51,243 nucleotides of DNA from Vibrio tubiashii (lineage in GTDB: Bacteria; Pseudomonadota; Gammaproteobacteria; Enterobacterales; Vibrionaceae), in NCBI GenBank assembly GCA_000775715.1, contig JRWQ01000031.1, forward strand, positions 1 to 51,243. The letters are read 5' to 3'. A program made the position numbers and the translations under genes. The notes below the pieces were generated by a model that saw nothing but the letters and a program-made list of their open reading frames with translations, was not told the DNA's origin and did no database searches. Positions 8,165 through 16,387 of this stretch are shown here, piece after piece. Position 1 is the stretch's first letter; every line of letters starts with the position of its first letter.

Positions 8165-8866
8165 CTAGTTTGCTGGCTCAGGAGTACGGCAAATGCAGTA
8201 AATATCAATCCTGTTCACCCCCGCTTCAAGCAATAATTGACATAAATGTCGTACTGTACTGCCTGTGGTCACAACATCATCGACAATCGCGATATGCGCT
8301 ACCAAAACGTCATCTGTGAGACGAAATGCCTTATCCAAATTCCTTCGACGCTGTGATTTGGTTAACCCTTGCTGTTGGGCCGTCGACCTAACACGAGTGA
8401 ATAAGTTGCTATAAGAGACGTTGAGTGTTTTTGACAAGGAGCGAGCAATAAGCTCACTTTGATTGAATCCACGACGTAGCTGACGCTGCCAATGCAAAGG
8501 CACACTAGTAATGAGCTGCGGAGACTCGTCAATACGTGGCTCGAGCAAACTGGCTAGCTTTCGCGCCTGCCAGAATTGGCGCTCATACTTAAGCTGATGC
8601 ACATAACCCGACAATGGCGCTTGGTAATCACCAACGCAGTAGAGTCGATGCCAACTTGGCGGTTGCATCAGGCACTGGCCACAGACATCAACCTCATAAA
8701 CGGTTGGCAAGCCACAGCACTGACATCTAGGCAGTGGCGCAAAGCTCTGTGAACAGTGTTGACAAATGCCACTGCTCGGATAGGGCTTGCTGAGCGGCAA
8801 CTGACAAACCTCGCAATGCATAGGTAACAGGTCGGCGATGTATTTCACTACCCTTTGAGTTAACAT
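8165..8866 (-). CDS. gntX: ComF/GntX-family phosphoribosyltransferase-like protein
   Basis: This protein has an N-terminal Cys-rich zinc-finger region (CEVC, CQHC, CQCC, CGQC between about residues 17 and 65) and a phosphoribosyltransferase fold with the PRPP-loop motif IVDDVVTTGST near the C-terminus. ComF homologues are needed for DNA uptake by competent Gram-positives and Haemophilus. E. coli GntX/YhgH supports use of DNA as a nutrient; the reaction is unknown. The reading frame is open back to 8911, but ATG 8866 fits the short N-terminus of homologues and leaves room for a promoter opposite bioH. It is divergent from bioH, as in E. coli. Confidence 0.85.
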   Translation of the reverse strand: MLTQRVVKYIADLLPMHCEVCQLPLSKPYPSSGICQHCSQSFAPLPRCQCCGLPTVYEVDVCGQCLMQPPSWHRLYCVGDYQAPLSGYVHQLKYERQFWQARKLASLLEPRIDESPQLITSVPLHWQRQLRRGFNQSELIARSLSKTLNVSYSNLFTRVRSTAQQQGLTKSQRRRNLDKAFRLTDDVLVAHIAIVDDVVTTGSTVRHLCQLLLEAGVNRIDIYCICRTPEPAN

Positions 8867-8935
8867 GGCCCCATTCCATGACAATAATCGTTCCATGATT
8901 GTGTCAACCAAGCGAAGCGTAAAAGGATGGAAATA

Positions 8936-9733
8936 GTGGGACTTAACGAGAGCAAAACTGAATCTTTATATTGGCAATCCAGTGGTCAAGGCAATGATCT
9001 AGTTTTGATTCATGGTTGGGGTATGAATGGCGCAGTGTGGCAACAGACAGTTGAAATCCTCAGTCAGCATTTTTGCGTCCACGTAGTGGACCTGCCCGGC
9101 TTTGGTCATAGTCATCAATCTAGCTTTGAGAACATGGACGATCTCGCTGAACAGGTGCTACAACACGCGCCAAATAAGGCCATTTGGTTAGGGTGGTCTC
9201 TCGGTGGCCTACTCGCTACGCATATCGCGCTCAATCACCCGGAACGAGTACAAAAGCTTATCACGGTAGCAAGCTCACCTAAATTTGCTGCAGAAAGACC
9301 TTGGCGCGGCATTCAGGCCAATGTACTCAGTGCCTTTACCGCACAACTGGTCGATGACTTCCAACTGACGATCGAGCGTTTTATGGCATTACAAGCCATG
9401 GGCAGTCCGTCAGCTAGACAAGACGTTAAGCTGCTGAAGAAAGCGGTACTGTCTCGTCCAACACCGAACCCTACTTCCCTGCTTGCTGGTCTGCAGCTTT
9501 TAGCCGATCTCGACTACCGAACAGAGCTAGAAAATCTAACCATCCCAATGCTGCGCCTATACGGTCGACTTGATGGATTAGTCCCTGCAAAAGTCGCCAC
9601 TGACGTCGATTCTCTGGCGCCCGAAAGCGACAGTTTTATCTTTGCAGAGTCTTCCCATGCGCCTTTTATGACTGAGCTCGAAAACTTCTGCCAACAAGTT
9701 CGCCAATTCATTGACAATGAACCCTGCAAATGA
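8936..9733 (+). CDS. bioH: Pimeloyl-[acyl-carrier protein] methyl ester esterase BioH
   Basis: BioH is an alpha/beta hydrolase that removes the methyl group from pimeloyl-ACP methyl ester, ending pimelate synthesis for biotin. The nucleophile elbow is GWSLGG (Ser 88). The acid is Asp 213 in YGRLDGLVP and the base His 241 in SSHAPFM, numbered from the GTG start. The N-terminal LYWQSSGQGNDLVLIHGWGMNG segment is typical. I prefer GTG 8936 because AAGGA (8923-8927) lies 8 nt upstream. An in-frame ATG at 8927 would overlap that Shine-Dalgarno and add three residues. Confidence 0.93.
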   Translation: MGLNESKTESLYWQSSGQGNDLVLIHGWGMNGAVWQQTVEILSQHFCVHVVDLPGFGHSHQSSFENMDDLAEQVLQHAPNKAIWLGWSLGGLLATHIALNHPERVQKLITVASSPKFAAERPWRGIQANVLSAFTAQLVDDFQLTIERFMALQAMGSPSARQDVKLLKKAVLSRPTPNPTSLLAGLQLLADLDYRTELENLTIPMLRLYGRLDGLVPAKVATDVDSLAPESDSFIFAESSHAPFMTELENFCQQVRQFIDNEPCK

Positions 9734-9823
9734 ACAATGTGCAAAAAAGTAGCAAAGTACGCTAAACATTTTTGTACATTGGTCGATAAATAATCTAACC
9801 GAAAGAGTTCTAGGGGCGATTGT

Positions 9824-9841
9824 CCCAACTCTCAGGTTGGG
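9824..9841 (+). promoter_or_regulatory. Hairpin just upstream of the ribosome-binding site of the 9859 gene
   Basis: CCCAAC (9824-9829) pairs with GTTGGG (9836-9841), a six-base stem with a six-base loop. It ends five bases before the strong AGGAGG (9846-9851). There is no T-tract, so it is not a terminator. Confidence 0.4.
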
Positions 9842-9858
9842 AGTGAGGAGGTAAATGA

Positions 9859-10329
9859 ATGCTCGTATCACCTACGAACGTTAGTGTTCCACTCATCGCC
9901 CCATCGGTTAATGTGCAAACGGAACAAGCGGCACGCGACAACAGAGTCCGAGAGCCAATTGCACCAACGATTGCATTGACCAAGAGCAACGCAGAACGAA
10001 AGGTAACAGCAGACGATAAACGGCGAAGGCAATCATCATGGGATCCGTCCGAGCATCCAAGCTATGAGACGGAAGAAAGTGGTCATTCTGTTGCGGTTTC
10101 TCAGGAAGAACCTAAAGATACTCTCGAACGGTTATTCCAACTGTTGGCACTGGAAAGTTATAGCGCACATCAAGGTAAAGGCTACGCCATGCGTTTTCGT
10201 TTGCCGAGACGCATAATCGATGCGGCGATAACAGAAGGGATGATGGAAAAGCGCAGAACCGTGATTAAATTCCATTACGGTCATGCGGTGGCCCCTAACA
10301 CCCCATCTGACGTAATTGCGGTGTTGTAG
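9859..10329 (+). CDS. Uncharacterised protein with disordered N-terminus
   Basis: I do not recognise a functional family. The 156 residues have no signal peptide or membrane segment. Residues 1-90 are low in hydrophobics and rich in charged and polar residues (RRRQSSWDPSEHPSYETEE), so probably disordered. Residues 90-156 look folded: an amphipathic helix (DTLERLFQLLALESY) followed by AMRFRLPRRIIDAAITEGMM and a VIKFHYGHAV segment. AGGAGG at 9846-9851 is spaced 7 nt from ATG 9859, a strong start. An overlapping ATG at 9855 opens only a nine-codon frame. The gene stands alone between bioH and the convergent tex. Confidence 0.8.
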   Translation: MLVSPTNVSVPLIAPSVNVQTEQAARDNRVREPIAPTIALTKSNAERKVTADDKRRRQSSWDPSEHPSYETEESGHSVAVSQEEPKDTLERLFQLLALESYSAHQGKGYAMRFRLPRRIIDAAITEGMMEKRRTVIKFHYGHAVAPNTPSDVIAVL

Positions 10330-10363
10330 TACCTTGTCTGATTCGATAAGGTAACGCCGAAAA

Positions 10364-10396
10364 AAATCCCCGTTAGTATCACTACTACGGGGATTT
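10364..10396. terminator. Bidirectional terminator between the 9859 gene and tex
   Basis: AAATCCCCGT (10364-10373) is the exact complement of ACGGGGATTT (10387-10396), with a TAGT/ACTA inner stem. The plus strand continues TTTATATTTTT. The minus strand runs into a long T-tract (the plus-strand A run before 10367). Confidence 0.9.
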
Positions 10397-10415
10397 ATAT
10401 TTTTAAGGCAATACG

Positions 10416-12740
10416 TTAACGCTTCGCTTTGGCAAAGGCGGCAGCAAATGCACCGCCCATCGCGCTATTGCCATTGGATGACTCGTCACGACGATGTTGA
10501 CCACCGCTGTTCTTGCGCTGTTGACTTCGTGGAGCACTCGAACGTTGTGCTCGGTTGTCTTGTCCTGGCTCATCGTTTAATCGCATTGAAAGGCCAATAC
10601 GCTTACGCTGTACATCCACCTCCATCACTTTCACCTTAACGATATCACCGGCTTTAACCACTTCACGAGGGTCTGATACATAGCGATCCGTTAGCGCAGA
10701 TATATGCACTAAGCCATCTTGGTGAACGCCGATATCAACGAAGGCGCCGAAGTTTGCTACGTTGGATACGACCCCTTCTAACACCATACCAGGCTCTAGG
10801 TCAGAGACTTCATTCACCCCATCAGCAAAGGTGGCAGTCTTAAACTCAGGACGTGGGTCACGACCTGGTTTATCCAACTCTTTGATAATATCGCTCACCG
10901 TTGGCACACCGAAGTTATCATCGGTGTAGTCGACAGCATGTAAGCCACGCAAAAATTGAGTATCACCAATCAGCGCCTTAACGTCTTTACTGTTCTTCTC
11001 CGCAATCGCTTTTACTACAGGGTAGGCTTCTGGGTGAACAGAAGAGGCATCAAGTGGGTTCTTGCCATCCATGATACGTAAGAACCCAGCACACTGCTCA
11101 AAGGCTTTAGGCCCAAGTCGAGCAACTTTCTTCAATGTAGTGCGCGCTTCAAAGCGACCATTCTCATCGCGGTAATCAACGATATTCTGCGCAATTGTGC
11201 TCGACAAGCCAGCGACGCGAGTTAACAGTGCCGGAGAAGCTGTATTTACATCTACGCCAACGGCGTTTACACAATCTTCGACTACCGCATCTAGGCGTTT
11301 TGCCAACATAGATTGGCTAACATCGTGCTGATACTGACCAACACCGATCGATTTAGGGTCGATTTTAACCAGTTCTGCCAATGGGTCTTGCAGACGACGG
11401 GCAATCGACACCGCACCACGCAGTGACACATCCAAATTAGGGAACTCTTTCGCTGCCAACTCCGAAGCCGAATAAACCGATGCGCCCGCTTCGCTCACCA
11501 TGATTTTCTGCACTTTAAGGTTGCCACGCTTAATCAAATCCGCGACAAAGCTGTCCGTTTCACGTGAAGCTGTACCATTACCAATCGCGATCAAGTCAAC
11601 GTTATATTTACGCACTAAAGCATCAACAATCTGGGCAGATTTGTCATATTGCTTTTGTGGTGGATGTGGATAAATGGTCTCTGTCGCCAGTACCTTACCC
11701 GTTGAGTCAACCACGGCAATCTTAGAACCGGTGCGCAAACCTGGATCGAGGCCAAGAGTTGCACGCGGGCCAGCAGGCGCGGCCATCAACAAGTCTTTAA
11801 GGTTGGTGGCAAACACTTCAATCGCTTCAATTTCAGCCCGCTCTTTCATGGCGCCCATCAGCTCAGTTTCCATATGCATGGAAACTTTAATTCGCCACGC
11901 CCAGCTAATCACTTGCTTACGCCACGTATCGGCTGGAGCATTGCTAAGTGAGATACCGTAGTGATCGCTAATAATAGTCTCACAATAAGACTGGCGAGCA
12001 CCCTCTTCTTGAGTGGGGTCCGCATTCATCGCTAGGGTTAAGAAACCCTCGTTACGACCACGCAACATGGCAAGCGCACGGTGCGACGGTACTTTACTTA
12101 ACGCTTCATTGTGCTCGAAATAGTCTTTAAATTTCTCACCTTCATGCTCTTTGCCTTCAACCACTCGGGCAACCAGCTCTGCATTGCGGTTAAGGTGAGT
12201 ACGAATTTTCTCAAGCAAGTTAGCATCTTCTGCAATACGCTCCATCACGATAGCGCGCGCACCGTCTAGCGCTGCTTTGATATCGGCAATGCCTTTGTCT
12301 GCATCGATATAATTCGCCGCTTCTACTTCTGGCTCCGTCTCTGGCTGAGTCCAAAGCTTATCCGCCAAAGGCTCTAACCCCGCTTCAATGGCAATTTGAC
12401 CTTTGGTACGACGCTTTGGTTTATACGGCAGGTACAGGTCTTCAAGACGCGTTTTACTGTCAGCCTGGTGAATTTCGGTTTCAAGCTCAGCAGTCAGTTT
12501 ACCCTGTTCTTTGATCGACTTAAGAATAGTGTGGCGACGCTCATCTAGCTCACGCAGATAGGATAAGCGGCTATCAAGGTTACGTAGCTGAGTGTCATCC
12601 AATCCGCCCGTGACCTCTTTTCGGTAACGAGCAATAAACGGAACTGTGTTTCCATCATCGATTAGGTTAACAGCAGCAGTGACCTGCTCAGTCCGAACAT
12701 TAAGTTCCTGAGCAATTAAATTACAGATAGCTTGGCTCAT
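10416..12740 (-). CDS. tex: Tex, S1-domain RNA-binding transcription accessory protein
   Basis: Tex (YhgF in E. coli) is a conserved nucleic-acid-binding protein linked to transcription, toxin expression and stress survival in several bacteria. The biochemical role is poorly defined. The 774 residues show the helical N-terminus (LIAQELNVRTEQV), the YqgF/RNase H-like domain (ATLGLDPGLRTGSKIAVVD, about 328-346), helix-hairpin-helix repeats (about 500-570) and a C-terminal S1 domain (about 653-725, VLEGVVSNVANFGAFVDIGV). The basic Q/S/G-rich tail ends in FAKAKR. It is divergent from the four-repeat retropepsin-like gene. Confidence 0.96.
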   Translation of the reverse strand: MSQAICNLIAQELNVRTEQVTAAVNLIDDGNTVPFIARYRKEVTGGLDDTQLRNLDSRLSYLRELDERRHTILKSIKEQGKLTAELETEIHQADSKTRLEDLYLPYKPKRRTKGQIAIEAGLEPLADKLWTQPETEPEVEAANYIDADKGIADIKAALDGARAIVMERIAEDANLLEKIRTHLNRNAELVARVVEGKEHEGEKFKDYFEHNEALSKVPSHRALAMLRGRNEGFLTLAMNADPTQEEGARQSYCETIISDHYGISLSNAPADTWRKQVISWAWRIKVSMHMETELMGAMKERAEIEAIEVFATNLKDLLMAAPAGPRATLGLDPGLRTGSKIAVVDSTGKVLATETIYPHPPQKQYDKSAQIVDALVRKYNVDLIAIGNGTASRETDSFVADLIKRGNLKVQKIMVSEAGASVYSASELAAKEFPNLDVSLRGAVSIARRLQDPLAELVKIDPKSIGVGQYQHDVSQSMLAKRLDAVVEDCVNAVGVDVNTASPALLTRVAGLSSTIAQNIVDYRDENGRFEARTTLKKVARLGPKAFEQCAGFLRIMDGKNPLDASSVHPEAYPVVKAIAEKNSKDVKALIGDTQFLRGLHAVDYTDDNFGVPTVSDIIKELDKPGRDPRPEFKTATFADGVNEVSDLEPGMVLEGVVSNVANFGAFVDIGVHQDGLVHISALTDRYVSDPREVVKAGDIVKVKVMEVDVQRKRIGLSMRLNDEPGQDNRAQRSSAPRSQQRKNSGGQHRRDESSNGNSAMGGAFAAAFAKAKR

Positions 12741-12796
12741 CCGATGAATCTCTTGTTATTTGAACCCTATTGATATTGGGATGACTCAGATAAAAC

Positions 12797-12861
12797 CCAA
12801 CATTTTTTGTTGGTCACGCAAATGTTTGGCCAATAGTTTGGCAATTGTGTGAAAGTTGTGT
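12797..12861. promoter_or_regulatory. Inverted and direct repeats between tex and the retropepsin-like gene
   Basis: The 211-nt divergent gap holds CCAACA/TGTTGG (12797-12802 and 12808-12813). It also has two TTTGGC words 12 nt apart (12825, 12837) and two TTGTGT words 11 nt apart (12845, 12856). Near-helical spacing on one face would fit a regulator array. No named regulator matches. Confidence 0.3.
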
Positions 12862-12951
12862 CAGAAATAGACATAAGTGAGAACTTAACTCTCATCACTA
12901 GGACTAACTTCGTTCAAGACCTTACGTCAATAACAAGTCGTTGGAACTGCT

Positions 12952-14844
12952 ATGAAAAATATCTTACTGGCTCTCTCTGTACTCTCGATATCCTTGCTGA
13001 CACCACTAGCATCTGCCAACCAAGAAAGCGCGGCAATCAATGCTTCAACTCAATCTCCTGTCTACACGCTCGACGATAAAGTGGTGTTGGGGCGCGTAGA
13101 AAGCGTTTATCTTGATGAAATAGAGCAACTAAAGGGGGTTTCATTCGCTGGAAAGATAGATACAGGCGCAGACACGACTTCAATGCACGCAACCAACATT
13201 CATGTCTCAAGCTCGCATGAGAAATTCAGCAAACTCAAAGACCAAAAGCTAATGAAAGCCTTGGTCGATTTCGAACCAATAGACAGTGTCGAGTACCAAG
13301 ATTGGGACGCGGAACTGTTTGCACCGTATTCTATTGAAGTGACATTCACTATCCAGCATCCTCACACAGGTGAAGATATTGAAATCACCCGCCCCATTGA
13401 GCGTGTTGGTGTCATTCGTAACCGCACTCAGAAAGAACCGCTTCTACGACCAACCATTCGCCTGCCAATGACCATCGCAGGAAAAACCGTAAATACACAA
13501 GTCAACCTTACCGATAGAAATCAATTTTCAGCCCCTATTTTGATCGGTAAAACTTTCCTCGATAACAATGCTTGGGTATTCGCGGGATACGACTATCTAC
13601 AAGAGCAGCCAAAAGCGCAGTTAATCGGTAAAAAAGAGATTGTGACGATATCGGGCATAAAGCAGAAGCTCAGCTACTCACTAAATAATACCTACACCTC
13701 TCTGCATGCCAGCAAGATTAAGATCGACAACGAAAATCACCAAGTTACGTTTAATGTTGAAGATGGTAACGGTGGCAGTGCAACTCTGACTCGCCCGTTA
13801 GAAAGAATGCTAAACGTAAGCGGTAAAAAGAAACCCATGGTATTTATTCCAGTCGAAACCAACGGTGACAATACTCAATACTGGCTTGTCTACTTAACTG
13901 ACCGCAGTAAGTTCAGATCAAAAATTCGCCTTGGCTCAGGAACTCTCAATCGCCATTTTATGATTGATACTAGTGGCACTTCATTACTTTCAAGCAAACC
14001 GAAAACCCTCAGTAGCAAGTCAAAAGCGATGCAAGTTTCGGGGAAAGAGTCGATTGAGCTCGATGGAGTCAAGCTGGTTGCCGAACCTTCACTGGTGGTC
14101 AAAACGCCATTACTGAAAGTAACCAGCTTTGAAGTATCGGACAAAAAAGGTAAAGAGTGGGTAACTTATTATCTCACTGATAGTAACGGCGATGCTAAGC
14201 AGTTTTCTAAACCGATCAACAAGACACTAAAAGTCGGTGACTCCACTCGCCCGGTAGTGTTTGGCTCCTTCATGTTATATGGAGAGGAAGTCGAACTTGC
14301 TTACGCCATTGATGTGCTCGACGATGACGAAACTGACAACTACTTCATCATTGGTCAAAAGATGTCAAAAAATGGCGTGGTGATAAATACTCGTAGCGAT
14401 TACCTGCTCGATTCGTACCCACTATTTAAAGCCGGACATATTGAAGTCGCGCAAGTTGAAGGGCTGAGCTTCCCAGTCAAGCTTGATACCGGCGCAGACG
14501 TCAGCTCGATCAACGCGCAGAACATCAAACAGTTCGAGCAAGGTGGCAAACCTATGGTCACTTTCACCTACCAAAACGATCTTGGCATGGAAAAAGAGTT
14601 TACCCTCGAAGTCGTCGATAGCATGAAAATTCGGGCAAAAAAAGGGGAGAAGAAAACCACCCGGCCAGTGGTTGAAATGCAGGTTAAACTCGGTGAACTA
14701 GAAAAGAAAATCCGCGTAAACCTCAAAGACCGTAGCCGTTTTCATTACAGCATGATCCTGGGTAAAAACTTCCTTAAATATGGTGCGGTAGTCGCCAGTG
14801 AACACAACTACATACTGACCGAAAAGCCAACTGGTGAAGAGTAG
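12952..14844 (+). CDS. Exported protein with four retropepsin-like (RimB/Zn_protease family) repeats
   Basis: The 630-residue chain starts with a signal peptide (MKNILLALSVLSISLLTPLASA) and then repeats one domain four times: about 46-215, 225-345, 355-487 and 494-622. Repeats 1 and 4 contain aspartyl-protease-type motifs: IDTGADTTSMHA (D70) and LDTGADVSSINA (D512). Repeat 2 retains TSLHASKI but has Ser for the Asp, and repeat 3 has lost the motif. All four keep an RP- or KP-like strand (about 147, 281, 420, 571), and repeats 1, 2 and 4 a (V/L)(N/Y)LxDR(S/N)xF segment. Databases often call the family 'ATP-dependent zinc protease', though I see no HExxH or P-loop. Retropepsins work as dimers, so the two active repeats could pair within one chain. 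The substrate is unknown. It is probably periplasmic. Confidence 0.88.
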   Translation: MKNILLALSVLSISLLTPLASANQESAAINASTQSPVYTLDDKVVLGRVESVYLDEIEQLKGVSFAGKIDTGADTTSMHATNIHVSSSHEKFSKLKDQKLMKALVDFEPIDSVEYQDWDAELFAPYSIEVTFTIQHPHTGEDIEITRPIERVGVIRNRTQKEPLLRPTIRLPMTIAGKTVNTQVNLTDRNQFSAPILIGKTFLDNNAWVFAGYDYLQEQPKAQLIGKKEIVTISGIKQKLSYSLNNTYTSLHASKIKIDNENHQVTFNVEDGNGGSATLTRPLERMLNVSGKKKPMVFIPVETNGDNTQYWLVYLTDRSKFRSKIRLGSGTLNRHFMIDTSGTSLLSSKPKTLSSKSKAMQVSGKESIELDGVKLVAEPSLVVKTPLLKVTSFEVSDKKGKEWVTYYLTDSNGDAKQFSKPINKTLKVGDSTRPVVFGSFMLYGEEVELAYAIDVLDDDETDNYFIIGQKMSKNGVVINTRSDYLLDSYPLFKAGHIEVAQVEGLSFPVKLDTGADVSSINAQNIKQFEQGGKPMVTFTYQNDLGMEKEFTLEVVDSMKIRAKKGEKKTTRPVVEMQVKLGELEKKIRVNLKDRSRFHYSMILGKNFLKYGAVVASEHNYILTEKPTGEE

Positions 14845-14845
14845 C

Positions 14846-14878
14846 TAGTATAAGTCCCGCACTGCGGGACTTATACTA
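14846..14878. terminator. 15-bp perfect hairpin between convergent genes
   Basis: TAGTATAAGTCCCGC (14846-14860) is fully complementary to GCGGGACTTATACTA (14864-14878) with a 3-nt loop. Its right arm contains the greB stop codon. Neither side has a T-tract, so it may act as a 3'-end stabiliser or a non-canonical bidirectional terminator. Confidence 0.65.
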
Positions 14879-15355
14879 TTCAGCGCTGTAGCGAATGCTA
14901 TTCACGAACCACTCCTTGTAGCCTTCCGGAGTCTTAACGCTGAACTCATCATCAATCTCTTTTTTCAGCAGCGCTCGCGCCATTGGCGAATCGATCGAAA
15001 TATAGCCCTTAGCATCACCGTAAATTTCATCTGGCCCGACGATGCGAAACGCTTTTACTTCCCCCGCTTCGTTTTCAATCTCTACCCAAGCACCAAAAAA
15101 CACTTTGCCTTCCTGCTGCGGTGAGTAGTCCACCACCTTAACTTGCTCGAGACGCTTACGCAGATAGCGAACACGACGGTCTATCTCGCGTAAACGCTTC
15201 TTGTTGTACTGATAGTCAGCGTTTTCACTTCGGTCACCTAGGCTTGCAGCCCAAGTCACTTTCTTAGTCACTTCGGGGCGTTCTTCTTTCCACAAAAAAT
15301 CGAGCTCTTTCTTAAGTCGATCATAGCCTTCGCGAGTAATTAGGTTTGTTTTCAT
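14876..15355 (-). CDS. greB: Transcription elongation factor GreB
   Basis: GreB enters the RNA polymerase secondary channel and stimulates cleavage of backtracked transcripts. The 159 residues consist of an N-terminal coiled coil (about 1-76), with the catalytic acidic tip in the SENADYQYNK segment, and a C-terminal FKBP-like domain (GAWVEIENEAGEVKAFRIVGPDE). The basic stretch RLREIDRRVRYLRKRLEQV distinguishes GreB from GreA. It lies divergent from ompR, in the same greB-ompR-envZ neighbourhood as in E. coli. Confidence 0.95.
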   Translation of the reverse strand: MKTNLITREGYDRLKKELDFLWKEERPEVTKKVTWAASLGDRSENADYQYNKKRLREIDRRVRYLRKRLEQVKVVDYSPQQEGKVFFGAWVEIENEAGEVKAFRIVGPDEIYGDAKGYISIDSPMARALLKKEIDDEFSVKTPEGYKEWFVNSIRYSAE

Positions 15356-15516
15356 ATTTCTGACGCTATTAAATTGAAGATCCGATATACATTAGCTAAA
15401 AAGGAAATAAACGTTAACAATTCTTTGCTCCCATTGCTCAAGAACAATGTTACATTTTGAACTGCGCATTAAGGTGAATATTGAACTGTCCCTTATTAAA
15501 TAGGTGGAACCATTAC

Positions 15517-16236
15517 ATGCAAGAAAATCACAAGATACTAGTTGTTGATGATGATGCACGACTTCGTGCACTACTAGAACGTTATCTATCTGAACAAGGA
15601 TTCCAAGTTCGTAGCGTTGCCAACAGTGAGCAGATGGACCGCCTGCTAACACGCGAAACTTTCCACCTAATGGTCTTGGATTTAATGCTGCCAGGTGAAG
15701 ATGGTTTGTCAATTTGTCGTCGCCTGCGTAATGCTAATAATACGCTACCAATACTCATGCTGACTGCAAAAGGGGACGAAATCGATCGTATCGTCGGCCT
15801 TGAAGTGGGTGCGGATGACTACCTACCAAAACCATTCAACCCGCGTGAGCTGTTAGCTCGTATTAAAGCGGTGTTGCGTCGTCAAACGACTGAGCTGCCG
15901 GGTGCACCAAGCAGTGAAGAGTCTATCGTAGAGTTTGGTGACTTCAGCCTAAACCTTGGTACGCGTGAGATGTTCCGTGGTAAAGAGGCAATGCCACTAA
16001 CCTCGGGTGAGTTTGCAGTGCTTAAAGCCCTTGTCACCAACGCCCGTGAACCGATGTCGCGCGATAAGTTAATGAACATGGCGCGCGGCCGAGAGTACTC
16101 GGCAATGGAACGTTCGATTGATGTTCAGATCTCTCGTCTACGACGCATGCTAGAAGTTGACCCAAGTAAACCACGTTATATTCAAACCGTGTGGGGGCTA
16201 GGTTATGTCTTTGTTCCTGATGGCAAAGAAGCGTAA
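15517..16236 (+). CDS. ompR: Two-component response regulator OmpR
   Basis: OmpR is the DNA-binding response regulator paired with EnvZ, controlling outer-membrane porins and osmotic and acid responses. The receiver domain has the acidic pocket D11-D12, phospho-acceptor D55 (MVLDLMLPG) and K105 (LPKPF), the same numbering as E. coli. The winged-helix domain (about 135-235) ends in RYIQTVWGLGYVFVPDG. I chose ATG 15517, which has AGGTGG upstream. An in-frame ATG at 15481 would add 12 residues absent from homologues. Confidence 0.97.
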   Translation: MQENHKILVVDDDARLRALLERYLSEQGFQVRSVANSEQMDRLLTRETFHLMVLDLMLPGEDGLSICRRLRNANNTLPILMLTAKGDEIDRIVGLEVGADDYLPKPFNPRELLARIKAVLRRQTTELPGAPSSEESIVEFGDFSLNLGTREMFRGKEAMPLTSGEFAVLKALVTNAREPMSRDKLMNMARGREYSAMERSIDVQISRLRRMLEVDPSKPRYIQTVWGLGYVFVPDGKEA

Positions 16237-16254
16237 CCAACCAAAGTTTGCTAG

Positions 16255-16283
16255 AGTGCGAGACAATGTCTCGCACTTTTTTT
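16255..16283 (+). terminator. Strong rho-independent terminator after ompR
   Basis: AGTGCGAGAC (16255-16264) pairs perfectly with GTCTCGCACT (16268-16277) across AAT, followed immediately by a T-run to 16283. It sits 19 nt past the ompR stop and before envZ. Confidence 0.9.
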
Positions 16284-16387
16284 AATACCAATCGGAATAA
16301 CTAGGTGTTCAAATAATTGCGCTGCAAAAATGACCCAATATTTATTCTGGCTGATACAAGCCCTAATCCACTATCAAGGTAGGTGTT

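Noticed and set aside
7966..8208. 80-residue open frame between nfuA and gntX
   Set aside because: It overlaps gntX in another frame, has no Shine-Dalgarno, and has protein composition unlike neighbours.
12849..13079. 76-residue frame overlapping the retropepsin-like gene start
   Set aside because: It is out of frame with a clear signal-peptide gene and lacks a start signal.
15392..15712. 106-residue frame antisense to ompR
   Set aside because: It is complementary to a clear ompR start and receiver domain; its apparent length comes from ompR codon bias.
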